A DNA stretch of 34,091 nt from Microbacteriaceae bacterium PS02068 (GCA_029959325.1 JASCPF010000033.1:1-34091); one strand, 5' to 3'; counted from the first letter of the stretch, positions 7,456 through 15,384 are shown. Translations and numbers: made by a program. The notes: generated by a model not told the origin, from the letters alone.

Positions 7456-10400
7456 CTAGTCGGCGGGTCGGATGACGACCAAAAGGTCGCCCGCCTCCAC
7501 CGGTGCGTTCGCCGCGATCGCGATGCGCTCGACCACCCCGTCGACGGGTGCGGTGATGGCCGCCTCCATCTTCATGGCTTCGATCGATGCGACCGGCGTT
7601 CCGGCCGCGACGACGTCGCCGACGGATGCCTTGATGGTGACGACTCCCGCGAACGGCGCCGCGACCTGACCGGCCTTCGAGGTGTCGGCCTTCTCTGCGG
7701 CGACCTTGTCGACCTTTATCGCGCGGTCGCGCACCCACACCGGGCGCAGCTGCCCGTTGAGGGTCGTCATGACGGTGCGCATACCGTTCGCGTCGGGCTC
7801 GCCGATCGCTTCCAGGCCGACGTAGAGCTGCACGCCCGGGTCGATTTCGGCGATGTGCTCCTCCCCCGGCTTCAGGCCGTAGAAGTAGTCAGGCGTGCCG
7901 AGCGCCGAAAGGTCGCCGAAGGCCTCGCGGTTCGCCTCGAACTCTTTGGCAGGACCGGGGAACAGCAGGCGGTTGAGCGTCCGACGACGGCTCGCACCGT
8001 CGCCGGCGAGGCCCTCTTCTTCGTCGGGAGTCAGCGGCGGGATCTCGATGGTGATCTCGCGACCCGCGAGCACCTTCGATCGGAACGGCTCGGGCCACCC
8101 GCCGGGCAGGTCGCCGAGCTCGCCCGCCATGAACCCGACGACCGAGTCGGGGATGTCGTAGGCGCGCGGGTTCGCTTCGAAGTCAGCGGGGTCGGCGTTC
8201 GCGGCGACCAGCGCGAGGGCAAGATCGCCCACGACCTTCGACGAGGGCGTCACCTTCGGGATGCGTCCGAGCATGCGGTCCGCCGCGGCATACATGTCTT
8301 CGATGCGCTCGAACTCGTCGGCCAGACCCAGCGCGATCGCCTGCTGACGCAGGTTCGAGAGCTGGCCGCCCGGGATCTCGTGGTGGTAGACGCGACCGGT
8401 GGGGCCGGGCAGGCCCGACTCGAACGGTCGGTACAGGTGGCGCACCGCCTCCCAGTACGGTTCGAGCGCGCTGACCGCCTGCAGGTCGAGGCCGGTGTCG
8501 CGCTCGGTGTGTGCCAGTGCGGCGACGAGCGACGACAGCGAGGGCTGGCTGGTCGTGCCGGCGAGGGGCGCGGCCGCGGCATCCACCGCATCGGCACCCG
8601 CTGCGCTCGCCGCGAGCAGCGTGGCGAGCTGCCCGCCGGCGGTGTCGTGCGTGTGCACGTGCACCGGCAGGTCGAAGCGCTCGCGCAGGGCGCTGACGAG
8701 TTTCGCGGCCGCGGCCGGTCGCAAGAGCCCGGCCATGTCCTTGATCGCGAGGATGTGCGCGCCCGCCGCGACGATGCGGTCAGCCAGCCCCAGGTAGTAG
8801 TCGAGCGTGTACAGCGGCTCGGCGGGGTCGAGCAGGTCGCCCGTGTAGCAGACGGCCACCTCGGCGACGGCAGTGCCGGTCTCGAGCACGGCCGAGATCG
8901 CGGGGACCATCTGGTCGACGTCGTTGAGCGCGTCGAAGATGCGGAAGATGTCGACCCCGCTCGCGGCCGCCTCCTTCACGAAGGCGTCGGTGACGGCGGT
9001 CGGCCGCGGGGTGTAGCCGACCGTGTTGCGCCCGCGCAGCAGCATCTGGATCGGGATGTTCGGCATCGCGTCGCGCAGCGCCTCCAGGCGCTCCCACGGG
9101 TCTTCGGCGAGGAAGCGCAGCGCCACGTCGTAGGTCGCCCCGCCCCACGCCTCTACCGACAGCAGCTGCGGGGTCATCCGCGCGACGTGCGGCCCGACAC
9201 GCACGAGATCACGGGTGCGCACCCGCGTCGCGAGCAGCGACTGGTGCGCGTCGCGGAACGTCGTCTCGGTGACCGCCAGGGCCGTCTGGGCCCGGAGGTT
9301 CTGAGCGAAGGCGGCAGGTCCGAGCTCGCGCAGCAGATCGCGGTTCCCCCGTGGCGGCGCGGCCGTAAGATCGATCTGCGGCAGCTTGCTGCCGGGCGAG
9401 ACAGAGAGCGGCTTCTCACCGTAAGGCCGGTTGACCGTGACGTCGGCGAGCCAGTTCAGCAGCTTGGTGGCGCGGTCGCGCGAGGGGTTGCGTGTCAGCA
9501 GCTCGGGGCGTTCCTCGATGAACGAGGTCGACACGTCGCCGGCGACGAAGGCAGGGTCGTCGAGCACGGCGCGCAGGAACGGGATGTTCGTCGAGACCCC
9601 GCGGATGCGGAACTCGGCCAGCGCCCGACGCGCGCGCGCGACCGTCGACGGGAAGTCGCGCCCGCGGCAGGTGAGCTTGGCGAGCATCGAGTCGAAGTGC
9701 GGGCTGATCTGCGAGCCCGCAGCGGTCGTTCCGCCGTCGAGGCGAATGCCGGCGCCGCCGGGCGACCGGTACGTCGTGATGCGGCCGGTGTCGGGGCGGA
9801 AGCCCTGCGAGGGGTCTTCCGTCGTGATGCGCGACTGCAGCGCGAAGCCGCGCAGGTGGATGTTCTCCTGGTGCAGACCCAGGTCGGCCAGGGTCTCACC
9901 CGCGGCGATGCGCATCTGCGACTGCACGAGGTCGACGTCGGTGACCTCTTCGGTCACCGTGTGCTCGACCTGGATGCGCGGGTTCATCTCGATGAAGACG
10001 ACCTCGCCGGTGCGGGGGCCCGCCGTCTCGAGCAGGAACTCGACCGTTCCGGCGTTGACGTACCCGATCGACCGGGCGAACGCGACAGCGTGCGCGTGCA
10101 GCGCGTCGCGGATCACGGGGTCGAGGTTCGGCGCCGGCGCGATCTCGATGACCTTCTGGTGGCGGCGCTGGACCGAGCAGTCGCGCTCGAACAGGTGCAC
10201 GGTCTCGCCCGTGGCATCCGCAAGGATCTGCACCTCGATGTGCCGAGGCCGCAGCACGGCCTGCTCGAGGAACACCCGGCCGTCGCCGAACGCGGCCGCC
10301 GCCTCGCGCGAGGCCTCGGCGATCGCCGGAGGCAGCTCTGCGGCCGTGGCCACGCGGCGCATCCCGCGGCCGCCGCCGCCCGCGACGGCCTTAACGAAGA

Positions 10401-10863
10401 TGGGGAAGCCGATGGCATCCGCCTGCGTCACGAGTTCGTCGACGTCTTCGGATGCCTCGGTCGAGCGCAGCACCGGGACACCCGCCGCGATCGCGTGCTC
10501 TTTGGCCGTGACCTTGTTGCCCGCCATCTCGAGTGCGCGCGAGGGCGGACCGATGAACGTGATGCCGTGCTCGGCGGCGCGTGCGGCGAGGTCGGGGTTC
10601 TCGGAGAGGAAGCCGTACCCCGGGTAGATGGCGTCGGCGCCCGATGCTACCGCCACGCGGATGATCTCGTCGATGTCGAGGTAGGCGCGGACGGGATGCC
10701 CCGGTTCGCCGATCTCGTACGACTCGTCGGCCTTCTGTCGGTGGAGGGAACCGCGGTCCTCCCACGGGTAGACCGCCACGGTTCTCGCGCCGAGCTCGAA
10801 CGCGGCGCGGAACGCGCGGATAGCGATTTCGCCGCGATTCGCGACCAGGATCTTTCGGAACAT
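7456..10863 (-). CDS. pyc: Pyruvate carboxylase
   Basis: This biotin enzyme carboxylates pyruvate to oxaloacetate, refilling the TCA cycle. The single 1135-residue chain has all domains. The biotin carboxylase begins FRKILVANRGEIA and contains the ATP-grasp loop VKAVAGGGGRGM and the EMNPRIQVEH block. The carboxyltransferase has WGGATYDVA, AIKDMAGLL with the Lys that is carboxylated in this family, and the metal-binding HVHTHDTAGG. The C-terminal biotinyl domain has EAMKMEAA, where the Lys takes biotin. I prefer the ATG at 10863 (AGAGGTGA just upstream) over the in-frame GTG at 10869. It is followed at 50 nt by the MinD-like gene and diverges from parA. Confidence 0.97.
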   Translation of the reverse strand: MFRKILVANRGEIAIRAFRAAFELGARTVAVYPWEDRGSLHRQKADESYEIGEPGHPVRAYLDIDEIIRVAVASGADAIYPGYGFLSENPDLAARAAEHGITFIGPPSRALEMAGNKVTAKEHAIAAGVPVLRSTEASEDVDELVTQADAIGFPIFVKAVAGGGGRGMRRVATAAELPPAIAEASREAAAAFGDGRVFLEQAVLRPRHIEVQILADATGETVHLFERDCSVQRRHQKVIEIAPAPNLDPVIRDALHAHAVAFARSIGYVNAGTVEFLLETAGPRTGEVVFIEMNPRIQVEHTVTEEVTDVDLVQSQMRIAAGETLADLGLHQENIHLRGFALQSRITTEDPSQGFRPDTGRITTYRSPGGAGIRLDGGTTAAGSQISPHFDSMLAKLTCRGRDFPSTVARARRALAEFRIRGVSTNIPFLRAVLDDPAFVAGDVSTSFIEERPELLTRNPSRDRATKLLNWLADVTVNRPYGEKPLSVSPGSKLPQIDLTAAPPRGNRDLLRELGPAAFAQNLRAQTALAVTETTFRDAHQSLLATRVRTRDLVRVGPHVARMTPQLLSVEAWGGATYDVALRFLAEDPWERLEALRDAMPNIPIQMLLRGRNTVGYTPRPTAVTDAFVKEAAASGVDIFRIFDALNDVDQMVPAISAVLETGTAVAEVAVCYTGDLLDPAEPLYTLDYYLGLADRIVAAGAHILAIKDMAGLLRPAAAAKLVSALRERFDLPVHVHTHDTAGGQLATLLAASAAGADAVDAAAAPLAGTTSQPSLSSLVAALAHTERDTGLDLQAVSALEPYWEAVRHLYRPFESGLPGPTGRVYHHEIPGGQLSNLRQQAIALGLADEFERIEDMYAAADRMLGRIPKVTPSSKVVGDLALALVAANADPADFEANPRAYDIPDSVVGFMAGELGDLPGGWPEPFRSKVLAGREITIEIPPLTPDEEEGLAGDGASRRRTLNRLLFPGPAKEFEANREAFGDLSALGTPDYFYGLKPGEEHIAEIDPGVQLYVGLEAIGEPDANGMRTVMTTLNGQLRPVWVRDRAIKVDKVAAEKADTSKAGQVAAPFAGVVTIKASVGDVVAAGTPVASIEAMKMEAAITAPVDGVVERIAIAANAPVEAGDLLVVIRPAD

Positions 10864-10930
10864 GCTCACCTCTGGAGAGACAGCCTGGGAGAGAGTCCGA
10901 CCCGCATCATCACGTGTCGGAGCGCCTGAG

Positions 10931-10940
10931 TGTGATCACA
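10931..10940. promoter_or_regulatory. TGTGATCACA palindrome in pyc/parA intergenic region
   Basis: A perfect 10-bp palindrome lies in the 104-bp divergent gap, about where the -35 of a parA promoter would be (a TAACGT -10-like element is at 10954-10959, 8 nt before the parA GTG). It contains the TGTGA/TCACA halves of CRP-type sites, but without the usual 6-bp spacer, so CRP/GlxR binding is not claimed. Confidence 0.3.
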
Positions 10941-10967
10941 GCCTAGGGGACGGTAACGTAGAGCCTC

Positions 10968-11774
10968 GTGCACGTACTCTCCGTCTCCTCACTCAAGGGG
11001 GGGGTCGGCAAGACGACCGTGACGCTCGGTCTCGCCTCTGCGGCGTTCGCCCGTGGCGTGCGGACTCTTGTCGTCGACCTCGACCCGCAGTCCGACGTGT
11101 CGACGGGGATGGACATCCAGGTCGCCGGGCGCCTCAACGTCGCCGACGTCCTCGCGAATCCGAAAGAGAAGGTCGTCCGTCAGGCGATCACCGCGAGCGG
11201 CTGGTCGAAAGTGCACGCGGGCACGATCGACGTCATGATCGGCAGCCCGTCTGCGATCAACTTCGACGGCCCGCACCCGAGCGTGCGCGACGTCTGGAAG
11301 CTCGAGGAGGCCCTCGCGACGATCGAGGCCGACTACGACCTCGTGCTGATCGACTGCGCTCCCTCGCTCAACGCCCTGACACGCACCGCCTGGGCGGCAT
11401 CCGATCGCGTCATCGTCGTCACCGAGCCGGGCCTGTTCTCGGTCGCCGCGGCCGACCGTGCGCTGCGTGCGATCGAAGAGATCCGCCGCGGTCTCTCGCC
11501 GCGCCTCCAGCCGCTCGGCATCGTCGTGAACCGTGTGCGCCCTCAGTCGATCGAGCACCAGTTCCGCATCAAAGAGCTGCGCGACATGTTCGGGCCTCTC
11601 GTGCTGTCGCCGCAGCTGCCCGAACGCACCTCGCTGCAGCAGGCGCAGGGCGCGGCGAAGCCCCTGCACATCTGGCCCGGCGACTCTGCGCAGGAGCTCG
11701 CGGGCGACTTCGACGCCCTGCTCGACCGCGTCATGCGCACCGGCCGCATCGCCGCCAGCGAACAGCGCGCGTAG
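10968..11774 (+). CDS. ParA-family ATPase
   Basis: A 268-residue ParA/Soj-type ATPase: the N-terminal deviant Walker A KGGVGKTT (residues 10-17), then VVDLDPQSDVSTG (switch I with Asp-Pro-Gln), and DLVLIDCAPSLN (Walker B). No ParB gene or obvious parS site is adjacent, so this is probably not the main chromosome-partition ParA. It may be an orphan ParA that positions another cargo, or a protein linked to the neighbouring MerR/FHA cell-growth genes. There is no Shine-Dalgarno before the GTG; the -10-like TAACGT suggests a 1-3 nt leader. It converges on the MerR genes across a REP cluster. Confidence 0.88.
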   Translation: MHVLSVSSLKGGVGKTTVTLGLASAAFARGVRTLVVDLDPQSDVSTGMDIQVAGRLNVADVLANPKEKVVRQAITASGWSKVHAGTIDVMIGSPSAINFDGPHPSVRDVWKLEEALATIEADYDLVLIDCAPSLNALTRTAWAASDRVIVVTEPGLFSVAAADRALRAIEEIRRGLSPRLQPLGIVVNRVRPQSIEHQFRIKELRDMFGPLVLSPQLPERTSLQQAQGAAKPLHIWPGDSAQELAGDFDALLDRVMRTGRIAASEQRA

Positions 11775-11783
11775 TCCGCGCGA

Positions 11784-11953
11784 CGTTTCGACTCGCTGCG
11801 CTCGCTCAACGACCGGGTGGCTGCGCTCGCGGGGCGACCGGGTGGCTGCGCTCGCGGGGCGACCGGGGTGAGTCCGCCGTGACCGGTCGTTGAGCGAGGG
11901 AGCGCCAGCGACCGAGTCGAAACGCAGACCGAGTCGAAACGCGCGTCGAAACG
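11784..11953. repeat. REP-like cluster (family 1), parA/MerR convergent junction
   Basis: A full direct copy of the 33-bp unit lies at 11784-11816. It is followed by two tandem CTGCGCTCGCGGGGCGACCG segments (from 11821 and 11845) and a diverged inverted copy at 11883-11924. Then come two truncated right ends with GTCGAAACG (to 11941 and 11953). The arrangement matches the fadD/def cluster at 5398-5588: direct copy, spacer, inverted copy, between convergent genes. The stretch from 11775 to 11979 holds no gene. Confidence 0.8.
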
Positions 11954-11979
11954 CGCGTCGCAGACCGCGTCGGAACGCG

Positions 11980-12537
11980 TCAGGCCGAGCGGGCCGCGCG
12001 ACGCGCCGACAGCTCGTCGACCGGGTCGGGCGCCTGCGGGTCGAACTCGAGCAGTGTCGACTCGACCTCGTGCAGCACCTTGCCGACGGCGATGCCGAAC
12101 ACGCCCTGGCCGCGGCTGACGAGGTCGATGACCTCATCGTTCGACGTGCAGAGATACACCGAGGCTCCGTCGCTCATGAGCGTGGTGCCGGCGAGATCGC
12201 GGATGCCTGCAGCGCGCAGCTGCTCGACCGCCGTGCGGATCTGTTGCAGCGAGATTCCGGTGTCGAGCAGACGCTTGACCAGCTTCAGCACGAGGATGTC
12301 GCGGAAGCCGTAGAGCCGCTGCGAGCCCGATCCCTTCGCACCGCGCACGGTGGGCTCGACGAGCTCGGTGCGAGCCCAGTAGTCGAGCTGTCGATACGTG
12401 ATGCCGGCGGCGCGAGCGGCGACTGCGCCGCGGTAGCCGACTTCGTCGTCCATCTGCGGGAGTCCGTCGGTGAACAGCAGGTCGGCTCCGAACTGCGGCG
12501 CTACGGGGTCACCCGTGGGCACGTCATGCACGCTCAT
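11980..12537 (-). CDS. MerR-family transcriptional regulator (Rv1830/McdR-like)
   Basis: A 185-residue DNA-binding regulator whose winged helix-turn-helix is YRQLDYWARTELVEPTV, followed by the GSQRLYGFRDILVLKLVKRLLDTGISLQQIR arm. After the dimer helix comes a domain with a DGASVYLCTSNDEVIDLV strand pair instead of a metal site. This matches the second MerR gene of the mycobacterial garA cluster (Rv1830), reported to influence division and drug recovery. I place the start at the ATG at 12537, which has GGAGG 5 nt upstream; the frame extends to 12597 without a binding site. It lies 93 bp after the FtsR-like gene on the same strand. Confidence 0.82.
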   Translation of the reverse strand: MSVHDVPTGDPVAPQFGADLLFTDGLPQMDDEVGYRGAVAARAAGITYRQLDYWARTELVEPTVRGAKGSGSQRLYGFRDILVLKLVKRLLDTGISLQQIRTAVEQLRAAGIRDLAGTTLMSDGASVYLCTSNDEVIDLVSRGQGVFGIAVGKVLHEVESTLLEFDPQAPDPVDELSARRAARSA

Positions 12538-12630
12538 CCTCGCCTCCAGCCGGTGTCCTTCCACGGTAGAGGAGGGTTCCCCGACCGGCAACGACATCCG
12601 CGTTCCCGGCCTCGGCGTGTCGCACGCCGC

Positions 12631-13311
12631 TCACGGAATCAGGCGGTCCAGCGCCACCGTGACGAAGGCGCTGCGAACCTCGTCGAGGCGGCGCAGCAGT
12701 TCTGGCGCGAGCTCGCTCGCGCGGGCGCGCGACGATCCGTCGGTGCGCCGCAGCAGCGGCGCGAGCGCGCTGCCGACCAGCGCGACCTCGCGTTCGGCCG
12801 CCTGGCGCATACCCCGCACATGCCGCGGCTGGATGCCATGGGCATCGAGCGCCACGAGAGCCCGCAGCAGAGCCAGTGCACGCTCATCGTACGACTCGGC
12901 AGCGACGACGAGTCCCGCGCTGACCGCATCGTCGAGAAGGGCGGCGGATGCCCCGGCGGTGGCCAGCAGTTCGTCGCGGCGGTAGCGGCGGGGCGCCTCG
13001 AGGATCGACGGCGGCAGCGTGACATCCGCCTCGCCCTCGTGCGCGTCGAGATATTCGCGAATGCGCGCGAGCTTGAAATCGTGGTCGCGCTGCAGCGTGA
13101 GCGCGGTGCGAAGTCGCGCGACGTCGGCGGGCGAGAACTTGCGATAACCGGCCTCGGTGCGCAGGGGCGTGACGAGCCCCTGCTCTTCGAGGTAGCGGAG
13201 CTTGCTCGCGCTGAGGTCGGAGAATTCAGGCGTCAGTCGGGCGAGAACCTGACCGATGCTCAGAAAACCCGCGGACGACGCGCGTCCGCGGGGCGATGCC
13301 GCGGGCGTCAC
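12631..13311 (-). CDS. ftsR: MerR-family regulator, FtsR-like
   Basis: A 226-residue regulator with an N-terminal MerR-type helix-turn-helix (FLSIGQVLARLTPEFSDLS, then SKLRYLEEQGLVTP and GYRKFSPADVARLR) and a helical C-terminal half. Its position right after the FHA gene is that of Cg1631/FtsR in corynebacteria and Rv1828 in mycobacteria. FtsR is known there as an activator of ftsZ. The GTG at 13311 overlaps the FHA stop by 4 nt (GTGA), indicating coupled translation. Assignment rests on fold plus conserved order. Confidence 0.83.
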   Translation of the reverse strand: MTPAASPRGRASSAGFLSIGQVLARLTPEFSDLSASKLRYLEEQGLVTPLRTEAGYRKFSPADVARLRTALTLQRDHDFKLARIREYLDAHEGEADVTLPPSILEAPRRYRRDELLATAGASAALLDDAVSAGLVVAAESYDERALALLRALVALDAHGIQPRHVRGMRQAAEREVALVGSALAPLLRRTDGSSRARASELAPELLRRLDEVRSAFVTVALDRLIP

Positions 13312-13802
13312 CCGCCAGCCACCGCTCCGCGGTCGACGGGCGAGACGAAGAAGTTCAGACGGAACTTGCCGATGCGCACCTCAGCGCCGTCGTCGAGCAC
13401 GGCGCGGTCGACCCGCTCACCGTTGACGTAGCTGCCGTTCAGCGAGCGCTGGTCGACGAGCTCGAAGAAGCCGCCGGTGCGCGTGATCTCGGAGTGTCGA
13501 CGCGACACCGTGACGTCGTCGAAGAAGATATCGGCCTCGGGGTGACGACCGATGGTCGTGACGTCGGTGTCGAGCAGATAGCGGGCACCCGCTGTCGGGC
13601 CGGAGCGCACGAGCAGCAGAGCGGCGCGGGCGGGAAGAGCGCCGATCGCCTCGATCTCGGTCTCGGTCAGATCGCTGCCGAACGGGATGAACGACAGATC
13701 GGAATCGTGCCCGAAGGTCTGGGTGGAGTCGACCCCACCGTGCGCGTCTGCGCCGCGGCGGATGTCATCGGCGCCCGCGCCGCGGTGATCGTTCTCGTTC
13801 AC
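13308..13802 (-). CDS. garA: FHA-domain signalling protein, GarA/OdhI-like
   Basis: A 164-residue protein with a disordered N-terminus and one forkhead-associated domain: IGRHPEADIFFDD, VSRRHSEI and the phosphothreonine-loop residues SLNGSYVNGERV. In relatives (GarA, OdhI) the unphosphorylated protein binds and inhibits 2-oxoglutarate dehydrogenase and adjusts glutamate metabolism, and Ser/Thr kinases switch it off at an N-terminal ETTS-type Thr. Here the corresponding region reads DSTQTFG, so the phosphosite context differs from the corynebacterial one. The GTG at 13802 has GGAGGAGG upstream. First gene of the FHA-MerR-MerR set. Confidence 0.87.
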   Translation of the reverse strand: MNENDHRGAGADDIRRGADAHGGVDSTQTFGHDSDLSFIPFGSDLTETEIEAIGALPARAALLLVRSGPTAGARYLLDTDVTTIGRHPEADIFFDDVTVSRRHSEITRTGGFFELVDQRSLNGSYVNGERVDRAVLDDGAEVRIGKFRLNFFVSPVDRGAVAGG

Positions 13803-13937
13803 GGTGTCCTCCTCCCCCTCACCCTAACGGATCGCCCTCGCCCCGGGATGCGCGAAATGTTGCACCGTGTGTCACTCGGCGCGCGCCGCGCGAGGTGCCG
13901 ACCTAGCCTGGAACTCCGACCTCACCAAGGAGATCCC

Positions 13938-14285
13938 GTGTCCACGCAGAGCAACCGCCTCACGCCCACCCCGGTGCGTCAGGACGCGATCTGCATGTGC
14001 GCGCTCGGGGGTGCCTGCTCGTCGTTCGAGCCCGGGCACGCCGTCCACCTCATCCAGTCGCGCCTCGTGTCGGCGACGCCGGCCGAATGGCTCGACGCGA
14101 TCGTGACGTCGGTGGATGCCACCGAGGGCACCGTCCTCGTGCACACGCTCGACGGCCGCGCGGTGTCGCTGTGGAACGGATCGGGCGCCGCGGGTGCTCT
14201 GGAACCGGGCACGCCGGTCGCCTTCCACGAGCGCTACCACGCGCTGTCGGTCGGAGGACGTCTGTTCAACGCCCTCGTGCTCTGA
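13938..14285 (+). CDS. Conserved-looking small protein of unknown function
   Basis: A 115-residue soluble protein that I do not recognise. The N-terminal part has a Cys cluster (ICMCALGGACSSF, about residues 18-30). The rest is beta-rich in appearance, with VTSVDATEGTVLVHTLDGRAVSLWN and a final VGGRLFNALVL. There is no signal peptide and no membrane segment. AAGGAGA 5 nt before the GTG at 13938 fixes the start; the frame upstream runs through garA antisense and is discarded. It stands alone between the divergent FHA gene and the convergent copper gene. The Cys cluster beside a copper-storage gene might point to metal, but this is weak. Confidence 0.75.
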   Translation: MSTQSNRLTPTPVRQDAICMCALGGACSSFEPGHAVHLIQSRLVSATPAEWLDAIVTSVDATEGTVLVHTLDGRAVSLWNGSGAAGALEPGTPVAFHERYHALSVGGRLFNALVL

Positions 14286-14296
14286 CGGGGAGCGGC

Positions 14297-14695
14297 TCAG
14301 GCCGCCATCATCGCGGTCTTCATGGCCATGCAGGCATCCATGCATGCCTTGCAGGCGTCTGCGCACATCTTGCAGACGGCGCTCATGTCGGCGTGCTCCA
14401 TGCACTCGTCCATGCACATCTGACACATCGCCATGCAGGCGTCGACCATCGCCATCATGGTCGCCGGCGTCATGCCCTGCATGCGCAGCATCGCGCGCAT
14501 CATCGTGCCCGACATGTCGGCGCAGTTCATGCACGCCGGTGCGCAGTCCATCATCTGCGTCGAGCAGACCGTGCAGGCCTGCTCGCACGCGGCACAGGCA
14601 TCCATGCAGGCCTGCATCATCGACATGTCCATCGCGGGCATTCCGTCCATCGACATCATGTCGCCCGACATCGCGTCCATCATCATCGCGTCCAC
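14297..14695 (-). CDS. Csp-like four-helix-bundle copper-storage protein, Met/Cys-rich
   Basis: A 132-residue protein with 17 Cys (30, 34, 37, 41, 44, 51, 55, 58, 87, 91, 94, 98, 108, 111, 115, 118, 122) and 37 internal Met. The Cys fall in C-x3-C and C-x2-C steps along predicted helices, as in the Csp copper-storage family that fills a four-helix bundle with Cu(I). There is no signal peptide, so a cytoplasmic Csp3-type protein is likely. Residues 1-27 form a Met-rich tail (12 Met, Asp/Ser/Gly between) beyond the usual bundle. The start is the GTG at 14695, with GGAGGAG 6 nt upstream; a longer frame to 14818 lacks a binding site. It is divergent from copC. Confidence 0.88.
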   Translation of the reverse strand: MDAMMMDAMSGDMMSMDGMPAMDMSMMQACMDACAACEQACTVCSTQMMDCAPACMNCADMSGTMMRAMLRMQGMTPATMMAMVDACMAMCQMCMDECMEHADMSAVCKMCADACKACMDACMAMKTAMMAA

Positions 14696-14747
14696 AGTGC
14701 TCTCCTCCGGCTCGTTTTCCTTGATGCGAGCCACGGTGAGGCCCGCC

Positions 14748-14758
14748 TGCGTGACGCA
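14748..14758. promoter_or_regulatory. Possible operator, TGCGTGACGCA inverted repeat
   Basis: A 5-bp-arm inverted repeat with one central base lies midway in the 134-bp gap between the divergent copper genes. A TAGGCT -10-like hexamer for copC is at 14796-14801. The repeat does not match a consensus I can name for a copper regulator; only its location makes it a candidate. Confidence 0.25.
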
Positions 14759-14829
14759 ACGGTACCGCGCCGGGCGCCCGCGCGACAGGCTCACGTAGGC
14801 TCGTGAGGGTGTCGTCACACAGAATTCAC

Positions 14830-15381
14830 ATGCGTCGCCCGTTCGCCCTCGCCGCCGGCCTGTTGGCCGCGCTGGCCCTCGTGCTCGTCGGCGGGCCCGC
14901 CTTCGCGCACGACGAGCTGATCGGATCGAGTCCCGCCGCCGGCGCGCAGATCGATGCCCTGCCGAGCGAGATCGTGCTCACGTTCAGCGGCGTGCTGCTC
15001 GACGAGCCCGGCGCCACCGAAGTGGTGGTGACGGATGCCTCGGGCGCCTCACTCGTCGCGTCCGATCCCGTCATCGACGGCACGAAGCTCACGCAGCCGC
15101 TGGCCGGCACGGCGTCGGGCGAGGTGACCGTGATCTGGCGGGTGGTCTCGAGCGATGGGCATCCGGTGTCGGACACGTTCGCGTTCTCCGTCGGCAGCGG
15201 CGCGGGCGGCGGTGCCGCAACGCCGGTCGCGACGGCGACTCCCACCCCGCTGCCCGGAGCACCCATGCAGGCCATGGATATGACGTGGATCTGGATCGTC
15301 CTCGGCGTCGTTCTGGTGGGCCTCGGCGGGGCGCTCGTGGCGGTGCTGGTCGGGCGGGCCCGGCGCCCGCACCAGGACTAG
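14830..15381 (+). CDS. copC: CopC-like periplasmic-face copper-binding protein with membrane anchor
   Basis: A 183-residue secreted protein. The signal peptide (residues 1-26, ending GGPAFA) should be cut to expose His as residue 1 of the mature chain (HDELIGSSPA). Mature Asp83 and His85 (SSDGHP) complete the His1/Asp/His copper(II) ligand set known for CopC. The beta-barrel domain is followed by a Thr/Pro/Ala linker, a PMQAMDM Met patch, and a single membrane helix with RARR at its inner end. The membrane partner CopD is not fused or adjacent. I favour the ATG at 14830 because the signal peptide is then normal; a GTG at 14803 is in frame. Probably regulated together with the divergent copper-storage gene. 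Confidence 0.88.
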   Translation: MRRPFALAAGLLAALALVLVGGPAFAHDELIGSSPAAGAQIDALPSEIVLTFSGVLLDEPGATEVVVTDASGASLVASDPVIDGTKLTQPLAGTASGEVTVIWRVVSSDGHPVSDTFAFSVGSGAGGGAATPVATATPTPLPGAPMQAMDMTWIWIVLGVVLVGLGGALVAVLVGRARRPHQD

Positions 15382-15384
15382 GCT
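15379..15384 (+). promoter_or_regulatory. -10 element for leaderless lpd transcript
   Basis: TAGGCT overlaps the copC stop codon and ends exactly 6 nt before the lpd ATG, so transcription would start on the first base of the start codon. Only TTGAGGC lies between, with no good ribosome binding site. The spacing is identical to that at aroG and glgP. Confidence 0.5.

Noticed and set aside
7162..10929. 1255-codon open frame on the plus strand opposite pyruvate carboxylase
   Set aside because: It is an antisense shadow of pyc: Arg/Asp/Ala/Val-rich with no family features, no ribosome binding site, while the minus strand encodes a complete enzyme.
10931..10940. CRP/GlxR site at TGTGATCACA
   Set aside because: The half-sites are directly joined, while CRP-type sites need a 6-bp spacer; kept only as an unassigned palindrome.
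14803..14829. CopC start at the GTG at 14803
   Set aside because: It adds nine residues ahead of an already ideal signal peptide and would lie only 1 nt after the TAGGCT -10 element; not excluded, but less likely.
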